A stretch of 45,188 nucleotides of DNA, taken from NCBI GenBank assembly GCA_964389805.1, contig CAYMFU010000220.1, positions 1 through 45,188 of the forward strand, written 5' to 3'. A program made the translations under genes and the position numbers. The notes beneath the pieces are model-generated. The model had not been told where the DNA came from. It worked only from the letters and a program-made list of their open reading frames with translations, and ran no database searches. The stretch's first letter is position 1, and the number at the start of each line of letters is the position of its first letter. This DNA is from JAGTVG01 sp964389805 (GTDB lineage: Bacteria; Bacteroidota; Bacteroidia; Cytophagales; Cyclobacteriaceae). Below are positions 8,758 to 16,041 of this stretch, in pieces.

Positions 8758-9858
8758 ATGTATGCTTTGAAATCCATATTGCACCCCTTGACAAGGTTTC
8801 TGCTTACAATCTTTGGCATTACATTTTGTACGCTTCTCATGCTATTTCTGGTATCGATTTATGAAGGCGTATCAGATGGGTCGGTCCGCTATGTGCGGGA
8901 AAGTGAAGCAGACCTGTGGGTGCTTCAGGGTCATGCATCAAATATACTTAGGAATACTTCGATCCTTTCCCGGCGCGTAGGGTATGATCTTAAAAGAATG
9001 GATGGAGTTCAAAATATTTCGCCCGTTACCTTCCTTCTGGCTTCTATTGATCTGCCAAAAGGACCAACCAGTATATATCTGACAGGATATGATGAAAAAA
9101 CCGGCATGGGTGGCCCTCCCACCATTGTTGAAGGGAAAATGATCACTGACAATTACCAGATCGTACTTGATGTCGCTTTTGCTGCGAAACACAATATTAA
9201 TGTAGGTGAAAATATTGCTTTTCAGGGTGATTCGCTGGAGGTAGTGGGCATAAGTGACGGGACAAATATGTTTGTTATTCAGTATGCCTTCATTAATATC
9301 ATAACTGCATATAAGATCTACGGCACCACAGAATTCGTTTCCTGTTACCTGGTGAATATCAAGCCAGGGTATGATGTCTATCAGGTTGCAGAAAATATAA
9401 GAACTGAGATGAAAGATGTAGCTGTTTATGATAAAGAAACATTCGTTGAGAATAATGTGAAGGAGATGGAATCCGGTATACTAAACCTGTTGCTATCTAT
9501 TGCCATCATCGGTGGGATCGTATTAGCAGTTATATTGAGTTTGATTCTTTCGGTAAGTGTTCTTGAACATCGAAAGGAATATGCAATTATGAAAGCAATA
9601 GGAAGTCCCAGGAATTATATAACTGGTTTAATCGTATTGCAGGCCCTTATATTGGCAATTTTTGGGATATTATTGGCTCTTGCTTTATTCCTTCCCCTAC
9701 TGTCATTGCTAGAGATCATTTCTCCGGAAATAACCGGGAAGGCGACCTTAATCCAAGTTGGTTTCATATCGATCTGTGTAATGGCTATAAGTTTGATCAG
9801 TTCCTTTATACCTATTCAGAAAATACGAAATATTTATCCATTGGAGGTGTTTTCATGA
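8758..9858 (+). CDS. FtsX/MacB/LolC-type ABC transporter permease
   Basis: A 366-residue permease with the FtsX-family layout: one N-terminal membrane helix (about 15-37), a periplasmic domain (about 45-235), then three helices in the C-terminal third. EHRKEYAIMKAIGSPRNY is the conserved cytoplasmic loop after the second helix, and it ends with the typical IRNIYPLEVF. Members extract lipoproteins, peptides or lipids from the inner membrane instead of pumping through a channel. The start codon directly follows the preceding stop, and the stop overlaps the ATPase start by four bases. The partner ATPase is the next gene. No membrane-fusion protein or outer-membrane channel is encoded nearby. Confidence 0.9.
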   Translation: MYALKSILHPLTRFLLTIFGITFCTLLMLFLVSIYEGVSDGSVRYVRESEADLWVLQGHASNILRNTSILSRRVGYDLKRMDGVQNISPVTFLLASIDLPKGPTSIYLTGYDEKTGMGGPPTIVEGKMITDNYQIVLDVAFAAKHNINVGENIAFQGDSLEVVGISDGTNMFVIQYAFINIITAYKIYGTTEFVSCYLVNIKPGYDVYQVAENIRTEMKDVAVYDKETFVENNVKEMESGILNLLLSIAIIGGIVLAVILSLILSVSVLEHRKEYAIMKAIGSPRNYITGLIVLQALILAIFGILLALALFLPLLSLLEIISPEITGKATLIQVGFISICVMAISLISSFIPIQKIRNIYPLEVFS

Positions 9859-10556
9859 AAAGCGATCTTGAACATAATGAAATAATTAAGCTTGTTGATG
9901 TAAGCAAAACCTACGGATCAGCCGGGAGGGCCAGACGAGCTTTAAATCCTGTTAATATCTCGTTCCATAGGGGAGAATTTATCTTGTTGATCGGTCCGAG
10001 CGGAAGTGGCAAAACCACACTGTTAACATTGATCGCTGGCTTCCAATCTTCTACCAGTGGAGAAATTTACCTTTTCAACAAACGAATACCATCTTATACA
10101 AGCAAAGATCTTCAAAAGCTGAGGGCGGCATCGATTGGATTTGTATTCCAGCAATTTCATCTCCTGGAATCCCTTTCGGTTATTGAGAATATATTGCTTG
10201 TCACAAAGTTTGCAGGGAGGGAAAAACGCTCTGCAAAGGAAAAGGCTGAGGAATTACTGGCCAGGTTTGAGGTCGGTCATTTAAGAGATTCAAGTCCAGA
10301 TAAGTTGAGCCAGGGAGAAAAACAGCGCATTGCAGTTATCCGTGCGTTGGTTAATGATGCACCTATAATAATAGCTGATGAACCGACTGGGAATCTGTCA
10401 ACTGATCAGGGTATGGCCATCGTCAGGTTTTTAAAAGAATTTGTAATGAAAGAGAACCGGCTGGTTATTGTTGCCAGTCATGACGAGCGGATAGCTGAAT
10501 TTGCGGATCGGGTTTTTGTTATGAGAGACGGGATTTTAAATGAAAGGATCTCTTAA
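9855..10556 (+). CDS. LolD/MacB-type ABC transporter ATP-binding protein
   Basis: A 233-residue ATPase with GPSGSGKTT (Walker A, 47-55), an FVFQQFHLLESL Q-loop, LSQGEKQRIAVIRAL (signature), IIIADEPTGNLS (Walker B plus the TGNL motif typical of LolD/MacB ATPases) and ASHDE (switch His). It pairs with the FtsX-type permease whose end it overlaps. It is the last gene of the seven-gene cluster. The following gene is convergent. Confidence 0.93.
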   Translation: MKSDLEHNEIIKLVDVSKTYGSAGRARRALNPVNISFHRGEFILLIGPSGSGKTTLLTLIAGFQSSTSGEIYLFNKRIPSYTSKDLQKLRAASIGFVFQQFHLLESLSVIENILLVTKFAGREKRSAKEKAEELLARFEVGHLRDSSPDKLSQGEKQRIAVIRALVNDAPIIIADEPTGNLSTDQGMAIVRFLKEFVMKENRLVIVASHDERIAEFADRVFVMRDGILNERIS

Positions 10557-10598
10557 TTTTATATAGATTGGATTCTGGAATATGTTGATGATAAGCAA

Positions 10599-12725
10599 TC
10601 AATTCATGGCTGCCAATATCCGTTCTGGTGTCATAGGCAAAATATACACCCGGGCACCAACAGCATCATAAATTGCATTGGCAAGCGCTGCGCCAACTGT
10701 CGTGATCGCCGGCTCTCCGCAACCCTGTGGAGGTACATCCGGATTATCGACCAGTATAACATCGATCGATGGAGCATCGGTAAATCGTGTAATCTGGTAA
10801 GAATTAAAGTTTTTCGTCCGTATATCTCCACCACTGAATTTGATTTCTTCGAACAGTGCGGCGCTAAGGCCCATAGTAATTCCACCTTCAATTTGCAATT
10901 TCGCGCCCTGTGGATTAATAATCTCACCCATGTCCTGAGCACACACAATGTGTTCTACCTTCACCTTTCCAGAGGATTTATTCACAGATACGTGAGCAAT
11001 TGTTGCCACGTAGGAATTCAAATAATTCGTACACGAAATACCGTATCCCATGCCGCTGGGACTTTTATTAAACTTATGCCCAAATTTATCCGCAGCAGTA
11101 TTGAGTACACGAATCATACGTTCGTCCGTTAAGTTATTCATGCGAAATAATAACGGATCCATTCCAGCCGCCTGCGCAAGAATATCAGTATGCGATTCCA
11201 TAGCAAAAACGTTTGTGTTGCTTCCAGGGCCTCGCCAGGCACCCGTTCCGAATGGGTGTACGCTGCGCGTACTCCGCGTTTTTACACGGAAATGCGGGAT
11301 GTTGTAAATTGGTTCAGAACTTCGCGAACCGGTAAACAGGATATCACAGTCCCAGAAGGTGATACGGCCTTCCGCATTTAAGCCGGATTCCAGTTGAACC
11401 ACCGCCGCTGGACGAAACGCATCATAAAAGAACTCTTCTCTCCTTGTCCAGGCAAGTTGTACAGGATGCCCGGAAATTTTTGATAATTTCACAGCCTCCC
11501 TGATTTGTTGGCCTGATTTTTTACCACCAAATCCCCCACCTACAAAGGGGGTTATTACATGAACCTTTTCTTCCGGTATTTCCAGAGTCTCAGCTACTGT
11601 TGCCCTTACGCGAAAAGGAGCCTGTGTCGATGCCCAAACAGTAACCTGTTCATCTTCTACATGTGCCAGTACCGCATATGGTTCTTGTGAGGCATGTGCA
11701 ACATAGTGATTATAAAATTCCGATTCAACGCCCTGTTTCGCTGCAGCATGCCCATCAGGAAGGCTCCCTTTTTCAACATGAACACGGCCATCGGGTGCAG
11801 CTTTTTTAAGATAATCGAAAATGGACTGATCATCCACTTTTGGCTCAGATACATTCCATTTCGCAAAAACCAAAGCGAGTGCATCTTCTGCTAATTCAGG
11901 ATTATCATGCAACACAGCAATGAGATCATCTTCCTGAATCACAATCGCACCAGTAATGTTCGAAGCTTTTGAGACATCGACAGATTCTAATGTGGCATCA
12001 TGGGAAGGTGGTCGAAGAACTTTAGCGTACAACATACCCGGTAGTTTAATGTCACGAGTGAATTTCGCTTCTCCCATAACTTTTGCCTTGGCGTCGGTTC
12101 GCATTGTTGGTGTACCTGAAATTGTGTGTTTGGAAATCGATTTTATCGGCACGCCAGATATATGCCGATCGATCTGCTTTCCTCTTACAAGCTCGGCATA
12201 GGTAACTTTATTTGCTGCATTCATTTTATCGCTAACTATTCCATTTTTAACAACCAACCGCTCAGGTGTAATATTCAGACGTTCTGATGCCATTTGCAGC
12301 AATATTGCCCTGGCTTCGGCCCCCGCCCTGCGAAGTGGCGGCCCAAAAAATTTCGTACTTCGTGAACCTGTAGTGCCACTATCCCATGGACACAGCATAG
12401 TATCACCCATCACCATGTCTATTGAATCAATCTTTACATCAAGCTCTTCTGCCAGCATCTGTGCCATAGATGTAATGATCCCCTGTCCCATTTCAACTTT
12501 ACTACAAAATAGAGACACCCGGCCATCCTCCCCAATTTTCAGATAAGCATTGAAGTTGGTGGGATAACTTCTATCGCGTTGCTGCAGAGCAGACGGATCG
12601 AAAGTTCCCGCTGTAAAGGATATAAAAACACCACTGCCTGAAATTTTCAAGAAGTCACGCCGTGACAACTGGAGGCCAGCCGAAACAATATTTTCACCTG
12701 ATTGTAAGAATTGTTCATCGTTCAT
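10599..12725 (-). CDS. IorB/XDH-type molybdopterin-binding oxidoreductase subunit with Tat signal
   Basis: A 708-residue large subunit of the isoquinoline 1-oxidoreductase/aldehyde oxidase class, exported folded to the periplasm. The twin-arginine motif is SRRDFLK (21-27). Mo-cofactor segments include VEMGQGIITSMAQMLAEEL, GGGFGGKK, GAWRGPGS and the C-terminal QGCGEPAI with the catalytic Glu at about 671. Start choice is supported by AAAGGAGG nine bases upstream of the ATG. These enzymes need a small [2Fe-2S] subunit (IorA). Only its last 20 codons remain directly upstream (12727-12789), so the enzyme may be inactive unless it uses another partner. Confidence 0.9.
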   Translation of the reverse strand: MNDEQFLQSGENIVSAGLQLSRRDFLKISGSGVFISFTAGTFDPSALQQRDRSYPTNFNAYLKIGEDGRVSLFCSKVEMGQGIITSMAQMLAEELDVKIDSIDMVMGDTMLCPWDSGTTGSRSTKFFGPPLRRAGAEARAILLQMASERLNITPERLVVKNGIVSDKMNAANKVTYAELVRGKQIDRHISGVPIKSISKHTISGTPTMRTDAKAKVMGEAKFTRDIKLPGMLYAKVLRPPSHDATLESVDVSKASNITGAIVIQEDDLIAVLHDNPELAEDALALVFAKWNVSEPKVDDQSIFDYLKKAAPDGRVHVEKGSLPDGHAAAKQGVESEFYNHYVAHASQEPYAVLAHVEDEQVTVWASTQAPFRVRATVAETLEIPEEKVHVITPFVGGGFGGKKSGQQIREAVKLSKISGHPVQLAWTRREEFFYDAFRPAAVVQLESGLNAEGRITFWDCDILFTGSRSSEPIYNIPHFRVKTRSTRSVHPFGTGAWRGPGSNTNVFAMESHTDILAQAAGMDPLLFRMNNLTDERMIRVLNTAADKFGHKFNKSPSGMGYGISCTNYLNSYVATIAHVSVNKSSGKVKVEHIVCAQDMGEIINPQGAKLQIEGGITMGLSAALFEEIKFSGGDIRTKNFNSYQITRFTDAPSIDVILVDNPDVPPQGCGEPAITTVGAALANAIYDAVGARVYILPMTPERILAAMN

Positions 12726-12726
12726 A

Positions 12727-12789
12727 TCATTGGCCCTCCTTTAAAATATTTGTTGCCTGTTTTATGACTTGCACGATTTGTATATAAGT
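12727..12789 (-). pseudogene. C-terminal remnant of the IorA-type [2Fe-2S] subunit
   Basis: The frame just upstream of the molybdopterin subunit reads TYIQIVQVIKQA...LKEGQ and stops at 12727, one base before the downstream ATG. It contains that gene's AAAGGAGG ribosome site. Small subunits of this enzyme class end in a CRCGTYxRIxxAIxxA pattern, which this matches from the TY onward. The two-Cys part and everything before it are missing. The break coincides with the start of a dispersed repeat at about 12782-12790. Confidence 0.65.
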
Positions 12790-12980
12790 TAAAAAAAATA
12801 GTCTATATCCCCTAAAAGAATGTGGGATAATCGCAATTCAAAAGCTATGTTTTCCAACACCTTTTGGTTGTATATTTCCTTCAATTTCTGGTTATCAGTC
12901 GTAGATTTCTAACTTGTCTGGAGTCGAAGTTGTACATTTTGGCCTCATTTCACGCCCATATTGCTGTATCTTACTTCTGT
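12782..12980. repeat. Dispersed repeat A, left copy
   Basis: About 200 bp related to 24817-25010. Shared blocks in the same order include TATAAGTTAA, AAATAGTCTATA, GGGATAA, GTTGTATATTT, TTTCTGG, AGTYGTAGATTTC and CGTACATTTTGG/TGTACATTTTGG. By eye about two thirds of positions agree. It begins exactly where the iorA remnant stops. I see no long reading frame in it. Confidence 0.65.
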
Positions 12981-12997
12981 ACGCTGCCCAAAATTCA

Positions 12998-13060
12998 GCT
13001 CGCCATCAAAAGTAATCCCGTCGGTGGGCGGGATGTTCTCCTCGTGACCGACATAGGATT
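12998..13060 (-). repeat. tRNA-Arg 3'-end plus trailer copy (degenerate)
   Basis: On the minus strand this reads the last bases of the tRNA-Arg gene (one mismatch), its GAGGAGAACA trailer, a hairpin (ATCCCG pairing with CGGGAT), then ACTTTTGATGGCGAGC. The same order occurs after the intact tRNA at 25365-25435, with a different hairpin sequence in between. It looks like a left-behind tRNA tail with its terminator. Confidence 0.6.
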
Positions 13061-13102
13061 AACTGCGTTGATCCTTTTAATGCTCCGAATTCCGAAAACA
13101 AA
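13044..13102. repeat. 59-bp perfect direct repeat, left copy (att-like)
   Basis: Identical over all 59 bases to 25247-25305, 12.2 kb away in the same orientation. Its first 17 bases correspond to the 3' end of tRNA-Arg (one mismatch). To the right it runs directly into an IS3 orfA remnant. A candidate attachment site or recombination junction. Confidence 0.75.
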
Positions 13103-13275
13103 CTCTGGGCAATCTCATGTTTGCGGCAGGTGGCAAGCATTCTTTCTGTTTCTGCTTCCCTGAGGATCTGAAGCTTCTGCTCCTTTGTAAAATTCTGCGT
13201 TTACTCATAACTCCTTAAATTTAATCCACTAAACTGTTTTTAAAAACTGTCCAGTTATTTAAGGGGCTAATACTA
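13103..13275 (-). pseudogene. IS3-family transposase orfA remnant with one IS end
   Basis: On the minus strand an AAGGAG site precedes ATG at 13208, opening MSKRR. After an apparent one-base deletion the frame continues KEQKLQILREAE...MLATCRKHEIAQSLF, the helix-turn-helix start of IS3/IS911 OrfA proteins. It breaks off at 13102, where the 59-bp repeat begins. Upstream, the sequence to about 13275 (GCCCCTTAAATAACTGGACA on the minus strand) resembles an IS3-family terminal region. OrfB and the other end are absent. Confidence 0.65.
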
Positions 13276-13311
13276 CTGATCCAGTATGATGTACTCTCTT
13301 GTCTCTACCAC

Positions 13312-13471
13312 ATGACTCCATCCAAAGAAGGGAGAAAGGTTAAAATCAGCATCGATGAAACATTTGAAAGTTTGAGGTTCGGACCAGCTCATCCGGCTGT
13401 CAGTTGGTTTTGAAGATGCCGACGACCTGATCGCCTATTTCGATCAGCCACTCGTCGCAAGTCGTGAGTAG
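13312..13471 (+). pseudogene. C-terminal remnant of a cystathionine gamma-lyase/synthase-type PLP enzyme
   Basis: Bases 13382-13471 encode DQLIRLSVGFEDADDLI...FDQPLV and then stop. This is the conserved C-terminus of Cys/Met-metabolism PLP enzymes (GLIRLSVGIEDxxDLIxDLxxAL). Upstream, in another frame, 13312-13356 reads MTPSKEGRKVKISI, which resembles the preceding SMTPEERxxxGIS block. A short insertion and a frameshift separate the two. The certain part is 13382-13471. Its base composition is GC-rich like the neighbouring cyclase 3' region, so both probably arrived together. Confidence 0.55.
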
Positions 13472-13482
13472 TACAACGTAGA

Positions 13483-15945
13483 TTAAGGTGGAGTGGAGCC
13501 GGTCCGATTCCAACAGTGGTCAACTGAGTCGATGGCTTCCAGACCAAGGGCTTCGCGCTCAATATTGATATTCGCAACCATGGCAGCCTCTGCAATTGCC
13601 AGGCGTGGATCGTCGCGCAGTGGCTCGAATACGGGAGAAAATCTCGCGATCGGAACGCACATCAGCATGCCGCGCTCGACCGCATGCTCCAGTTGCGTCA
13701 TGGCCTCGTCGTATCTTCCCGCCAGCGCCAGGTATTCTGCGTTGTTGTACATGAACCGCCAGTTGGCGATGCCGTCGCCTGACAAGTACGACATCGCGTG
13801 TTCCACCAGCGATAACGCTTTTTCGAATCGATCTGTAATGCCAACGCTGGAGTAAGCCAGTGCGACATTGGTCATCAAAGCATAACCTTCGGTGTCGTAC
13901 CGGTAGTCGGTAGCCAACAGGTCGAGACTGGCCCAACGCTCTTCGACGTAGTCGATCAGATCCCGGCTGCGATTGGCCCAATTGAAGAGCCAGAACAAGG
14001 GCTCTACATCACCAGCTCCGGCCAATTCGAATCCGAGTGCAAATGCTTCGTCATGGCGACCCGATAATGCCAGGGCGAGGATCTTGTATTCACCGGAACC
14101 TTCCTGAGCCGCTCGTTCGATTTGGAGGGTCCGGAGTAATGCATGGCCGAGCACGAGCTGCGCATTCACATCAGATGGCCCCCCTGCAAGCGAACGTTCA
14201 GCCAGGACGTAACCCTCGGCAGCCTGGCCGTTGTACAACTGATGCTCCGCATCAATGTGCAATAGATGCAGATTGTTCGGATCATAATTGCGGAAATGGT
14301 TGATCAGGGCCTGCGCGTTATCTTCCTGGCCAAAATCGTTGAGTAACCTCACCGCATTGCCGAATCCCGGCAGGTATAATGGGTCCCGTTGCGCCATTTG
14401 TTCCAGGAGTTGCAGTGCTGCGCGAGGCTGGCCTGACTTTCGAAGTGCAATATGCATCCAGTTGCTGGCGTCGATCAGGTTACGGTTGATTGACAGCGCC
14501 TTTTCCAGTGCGTCAAGGGCCTGCTTGTATTCTGTCACCTGATTGACGTAATAGAGACCAAGACCGGCCCAGGCTTCCGCCAAACGCGGATTCTTCTCCA
14601 GTGAAGTATCGACATAGCGCTTGCCTTGCGCATATGCGTCCGCCCGCGGAATCTTGCCATAGCTGTCGTCAGCAAGTAGCATCTCGGCAATACCGCGTTG
14701 CGCGTAGGCGGGCGCGTAATCGGAATCTTTGGCGATAGCCTGATCCAGGAGTTCCGCCGCGGACTCGATTGACTGAGGAGTTCGGCTGGATAGGCGTTGC
14801 CTCGCCAGCAAATAGAGGTCATAGACTTCCAAATCGGTACGCTGGCTCACCAGGTCCTGCTGTTCTTCATCGAGCAGCTGCGCCTTGAGCTGGCTTAGTA
14901 TTTCAGCAGCAATTTCGTCTTGGATCGCGAAAATATCCGTGAGTTCACGATCGTATGTTGCTGACCACAGGTGATAACCATCGCCGGCTTTAACCAGTTG
15001 AGCGGTTATTCTGACGTGCGAGCCCGCCTTCCTTACCGAGCCTTCCAGGATATGTGAGACTCCCAGCGCCTCACCGATAGCCCTGAGGTCCTCATTCCTG
15101 CCTTTGAAAGCAAATGAGGATGTGCGCCCGGCCACTTTCAGATCTTTTGCTTTGGCCAGGGAGTTGAGGATTTCCTCCGAGATGCCGTCGGAAAAATATT
15201 CATTGCCTGTATCGTCACTCATATTGACGAATGGCAGTACGGCAATAGACTTTTCTATAATGGTTAGTTCTTGCTTTCCAGAATTAGCCTCAATATGATC
15301 CCTACTACTAAATATCAGAAATACAACAATCACTGAAATTAATAAACCTAGTATAATGAAAACAGGTAGATGCCATCCTGTACTAATCAAAACTGGTCTT
15401 TTACTGAATGTCTTAAGAACTGGTTCAGATGTAAGTATTTCGGATGCCTCAACATCCACTTCATAAATTCTAACTGGATATTTTACATTCTTCAGGGCCT
15501 CTTCCCGGATAAATTCAGTTTTGATCCCTTCTTTGTTCTGGATGTTCCGGAACACAGACTCAGATACATATATCCCTCCTGCAGGAGCCAGAGGCTCCAA
15601 CCTTGAGGCAATGTTCACTCCATCACCGAAGACATCCTCATCCTCCACGATCACCTCGCCCAGATGGATGCCGATCCTTAGTTTAAGCTCAGATTCGTCT
15701 AAACAAGTTTTCTGAATTTCGATAGCGCAATAAACCGCATCACTGATGGTATTGAAGCTGGCCAGCACACCATCCCCCATCTCTTTAAGCCATTTGCCAT
15801 GGTGCTTTTCTATCAGTGGTTTCTGCACCTGGCGGTTTTTTTTCAGTAATTGAAAGGCACTTGCTTCATGCTCACCCATCAACGCCGTATATCCGACAAT
15901 GTCGGTGAACATAATGGCGGCGAGTTGGCGGGAGATTTCAGGCAT
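13483..15945 (-). CDS. Class III adenylate cyclase + TolB-like domain + TPR protein (chimeric)
   Basis: 820 residues. Residues 5 to about 165 are a class III cyclase: IMFTDIVGYT and EMGDGVLASF carry the two metal-binding Asp, the Lys of WLKEMGD is the adenine-selecting position, and DVFGDGVNIASRLE has the Asn/Arg pair. A membrane helix lies at about 190-212. A TolB-N/FlgO-like domain (IAVLPFVNMSDD...GTSHILEGSVR-type) starts at about 235, followed by TPR repeats to the end. The C-terminal part from about residue 235 is coded by GC-rich DNA (62% in a 60-base sample at 13681) against 25% at 15301. It resembles proteobacterial cyclase/TPR proteins, so the gene looks like a fusion at the conserved IAVLPF segment. 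A predicted promoter sits so close that the mRNA may be leaderless. Confidence 0.88.
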   Translation of the reverse strand: MPEISRQLAAIMFTDIVGYTALMGEHEASAFQLLKKNRQVQKPLIEKHHGKWLKEMGDGVLASFNTISDAVYCAIEIQKTCLDESELKLRIGIHLGEVIVEDEDVFGDGVNIASRLEPLAPAGGIYVSESVFRNIQNKEGIKTEFIREEALKNVKYPVRIYEVDVEASEILTSEPVLKTFSKRPVLISTGWHLPVFIILGLLISVIVVFLIFSSRDHIEANSGKQELTIIEKSIAVLPFVNMSDDTGNEYFSDGISEEILNSLAKAKDLKVAGRTSSFAFKGRNEDLRAIGEALGVSHILEGSVRKAGSHVRITAQLVKAGDGYHLWSATYDRELTDIFAIQDEIAAEILSQLKAQLLDEEQQDLVSQRTDLEVYDLYLLARQRLSSRTPQSIESAAELLDQAIAKDSDYAPAYAQRGIAEMLLADDSYGKIPRADAYAQGKRYVDTSLEKNPRLAEAWAGLGLYYVNQVTEYKQALDALEKALSINRNLIDASNWMHIALRKSGQPRAALQLLEQMAQRDPLYLPGFGNAVRLLNDFGQEDNAQALINHFRNYDPNNLHLLHIDAEHQLYNGQAAEGYVLAERSLAGGPSDVNAQLVLGHALLRTLQIERAAQEGSGEYKILALALSGRHDEAFALGFELAGAGDVEPLFWLFNWANRSRDLIDYVEERWASLDLLATDYRYDTEGYALMTNVALAYSSVGITDRFEKALSLVEHAMSYLSGDGIANWRFMYNNAEYLALAGRYDEAMTQLEHAVERGMLMCVPIARFSPVFEPLRDDPRLAIAEAAMVANINIEREALGLEAIDSVDHCWNRTGSTPP

Positions 15946-15952
15946 AGTTCCC

Positions 15953-15983
15953 CAAGATAGATAAAAAAAGCTGGAAGTTCAAA
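15953..15983 (-). promoter_or_regulatory. Bacteroidota promoter of cyclase 1 (possibly leaderless)
   Basis: On the minus strand TTTG (15980-15983), 20 bases, then TATCTTG (15953-15959), close to the -33 TTTG / -7 TAnnTTTG consensus. The -7 box ends only 7 bases before the ATG, so transcription would start at or next to the start codon. Confidence 0.5.
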
Positions 15984-16041
15984 GCGCTATGTTCGATGCA
16001 TGTTAAGATGCATTTAAAGTTAATACCAAATGCAATGGCCA

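Noticed and set aside
13389..13981. Overlapping leftward frames of 68 and 140 codons inside the chimeric cyclase region
   Set aside because: GC-rich DNA opens alternative frames; they have no recognisable domain and lie inside a clear gene or pseudogene.
14037..14542. Rightward frames of 84-88 codons opposite the cyclase
   Set aside because: Antisense shadows of the GC-rich coding sequence, rich in Arg/Cys/Ser as expected for such shadows.
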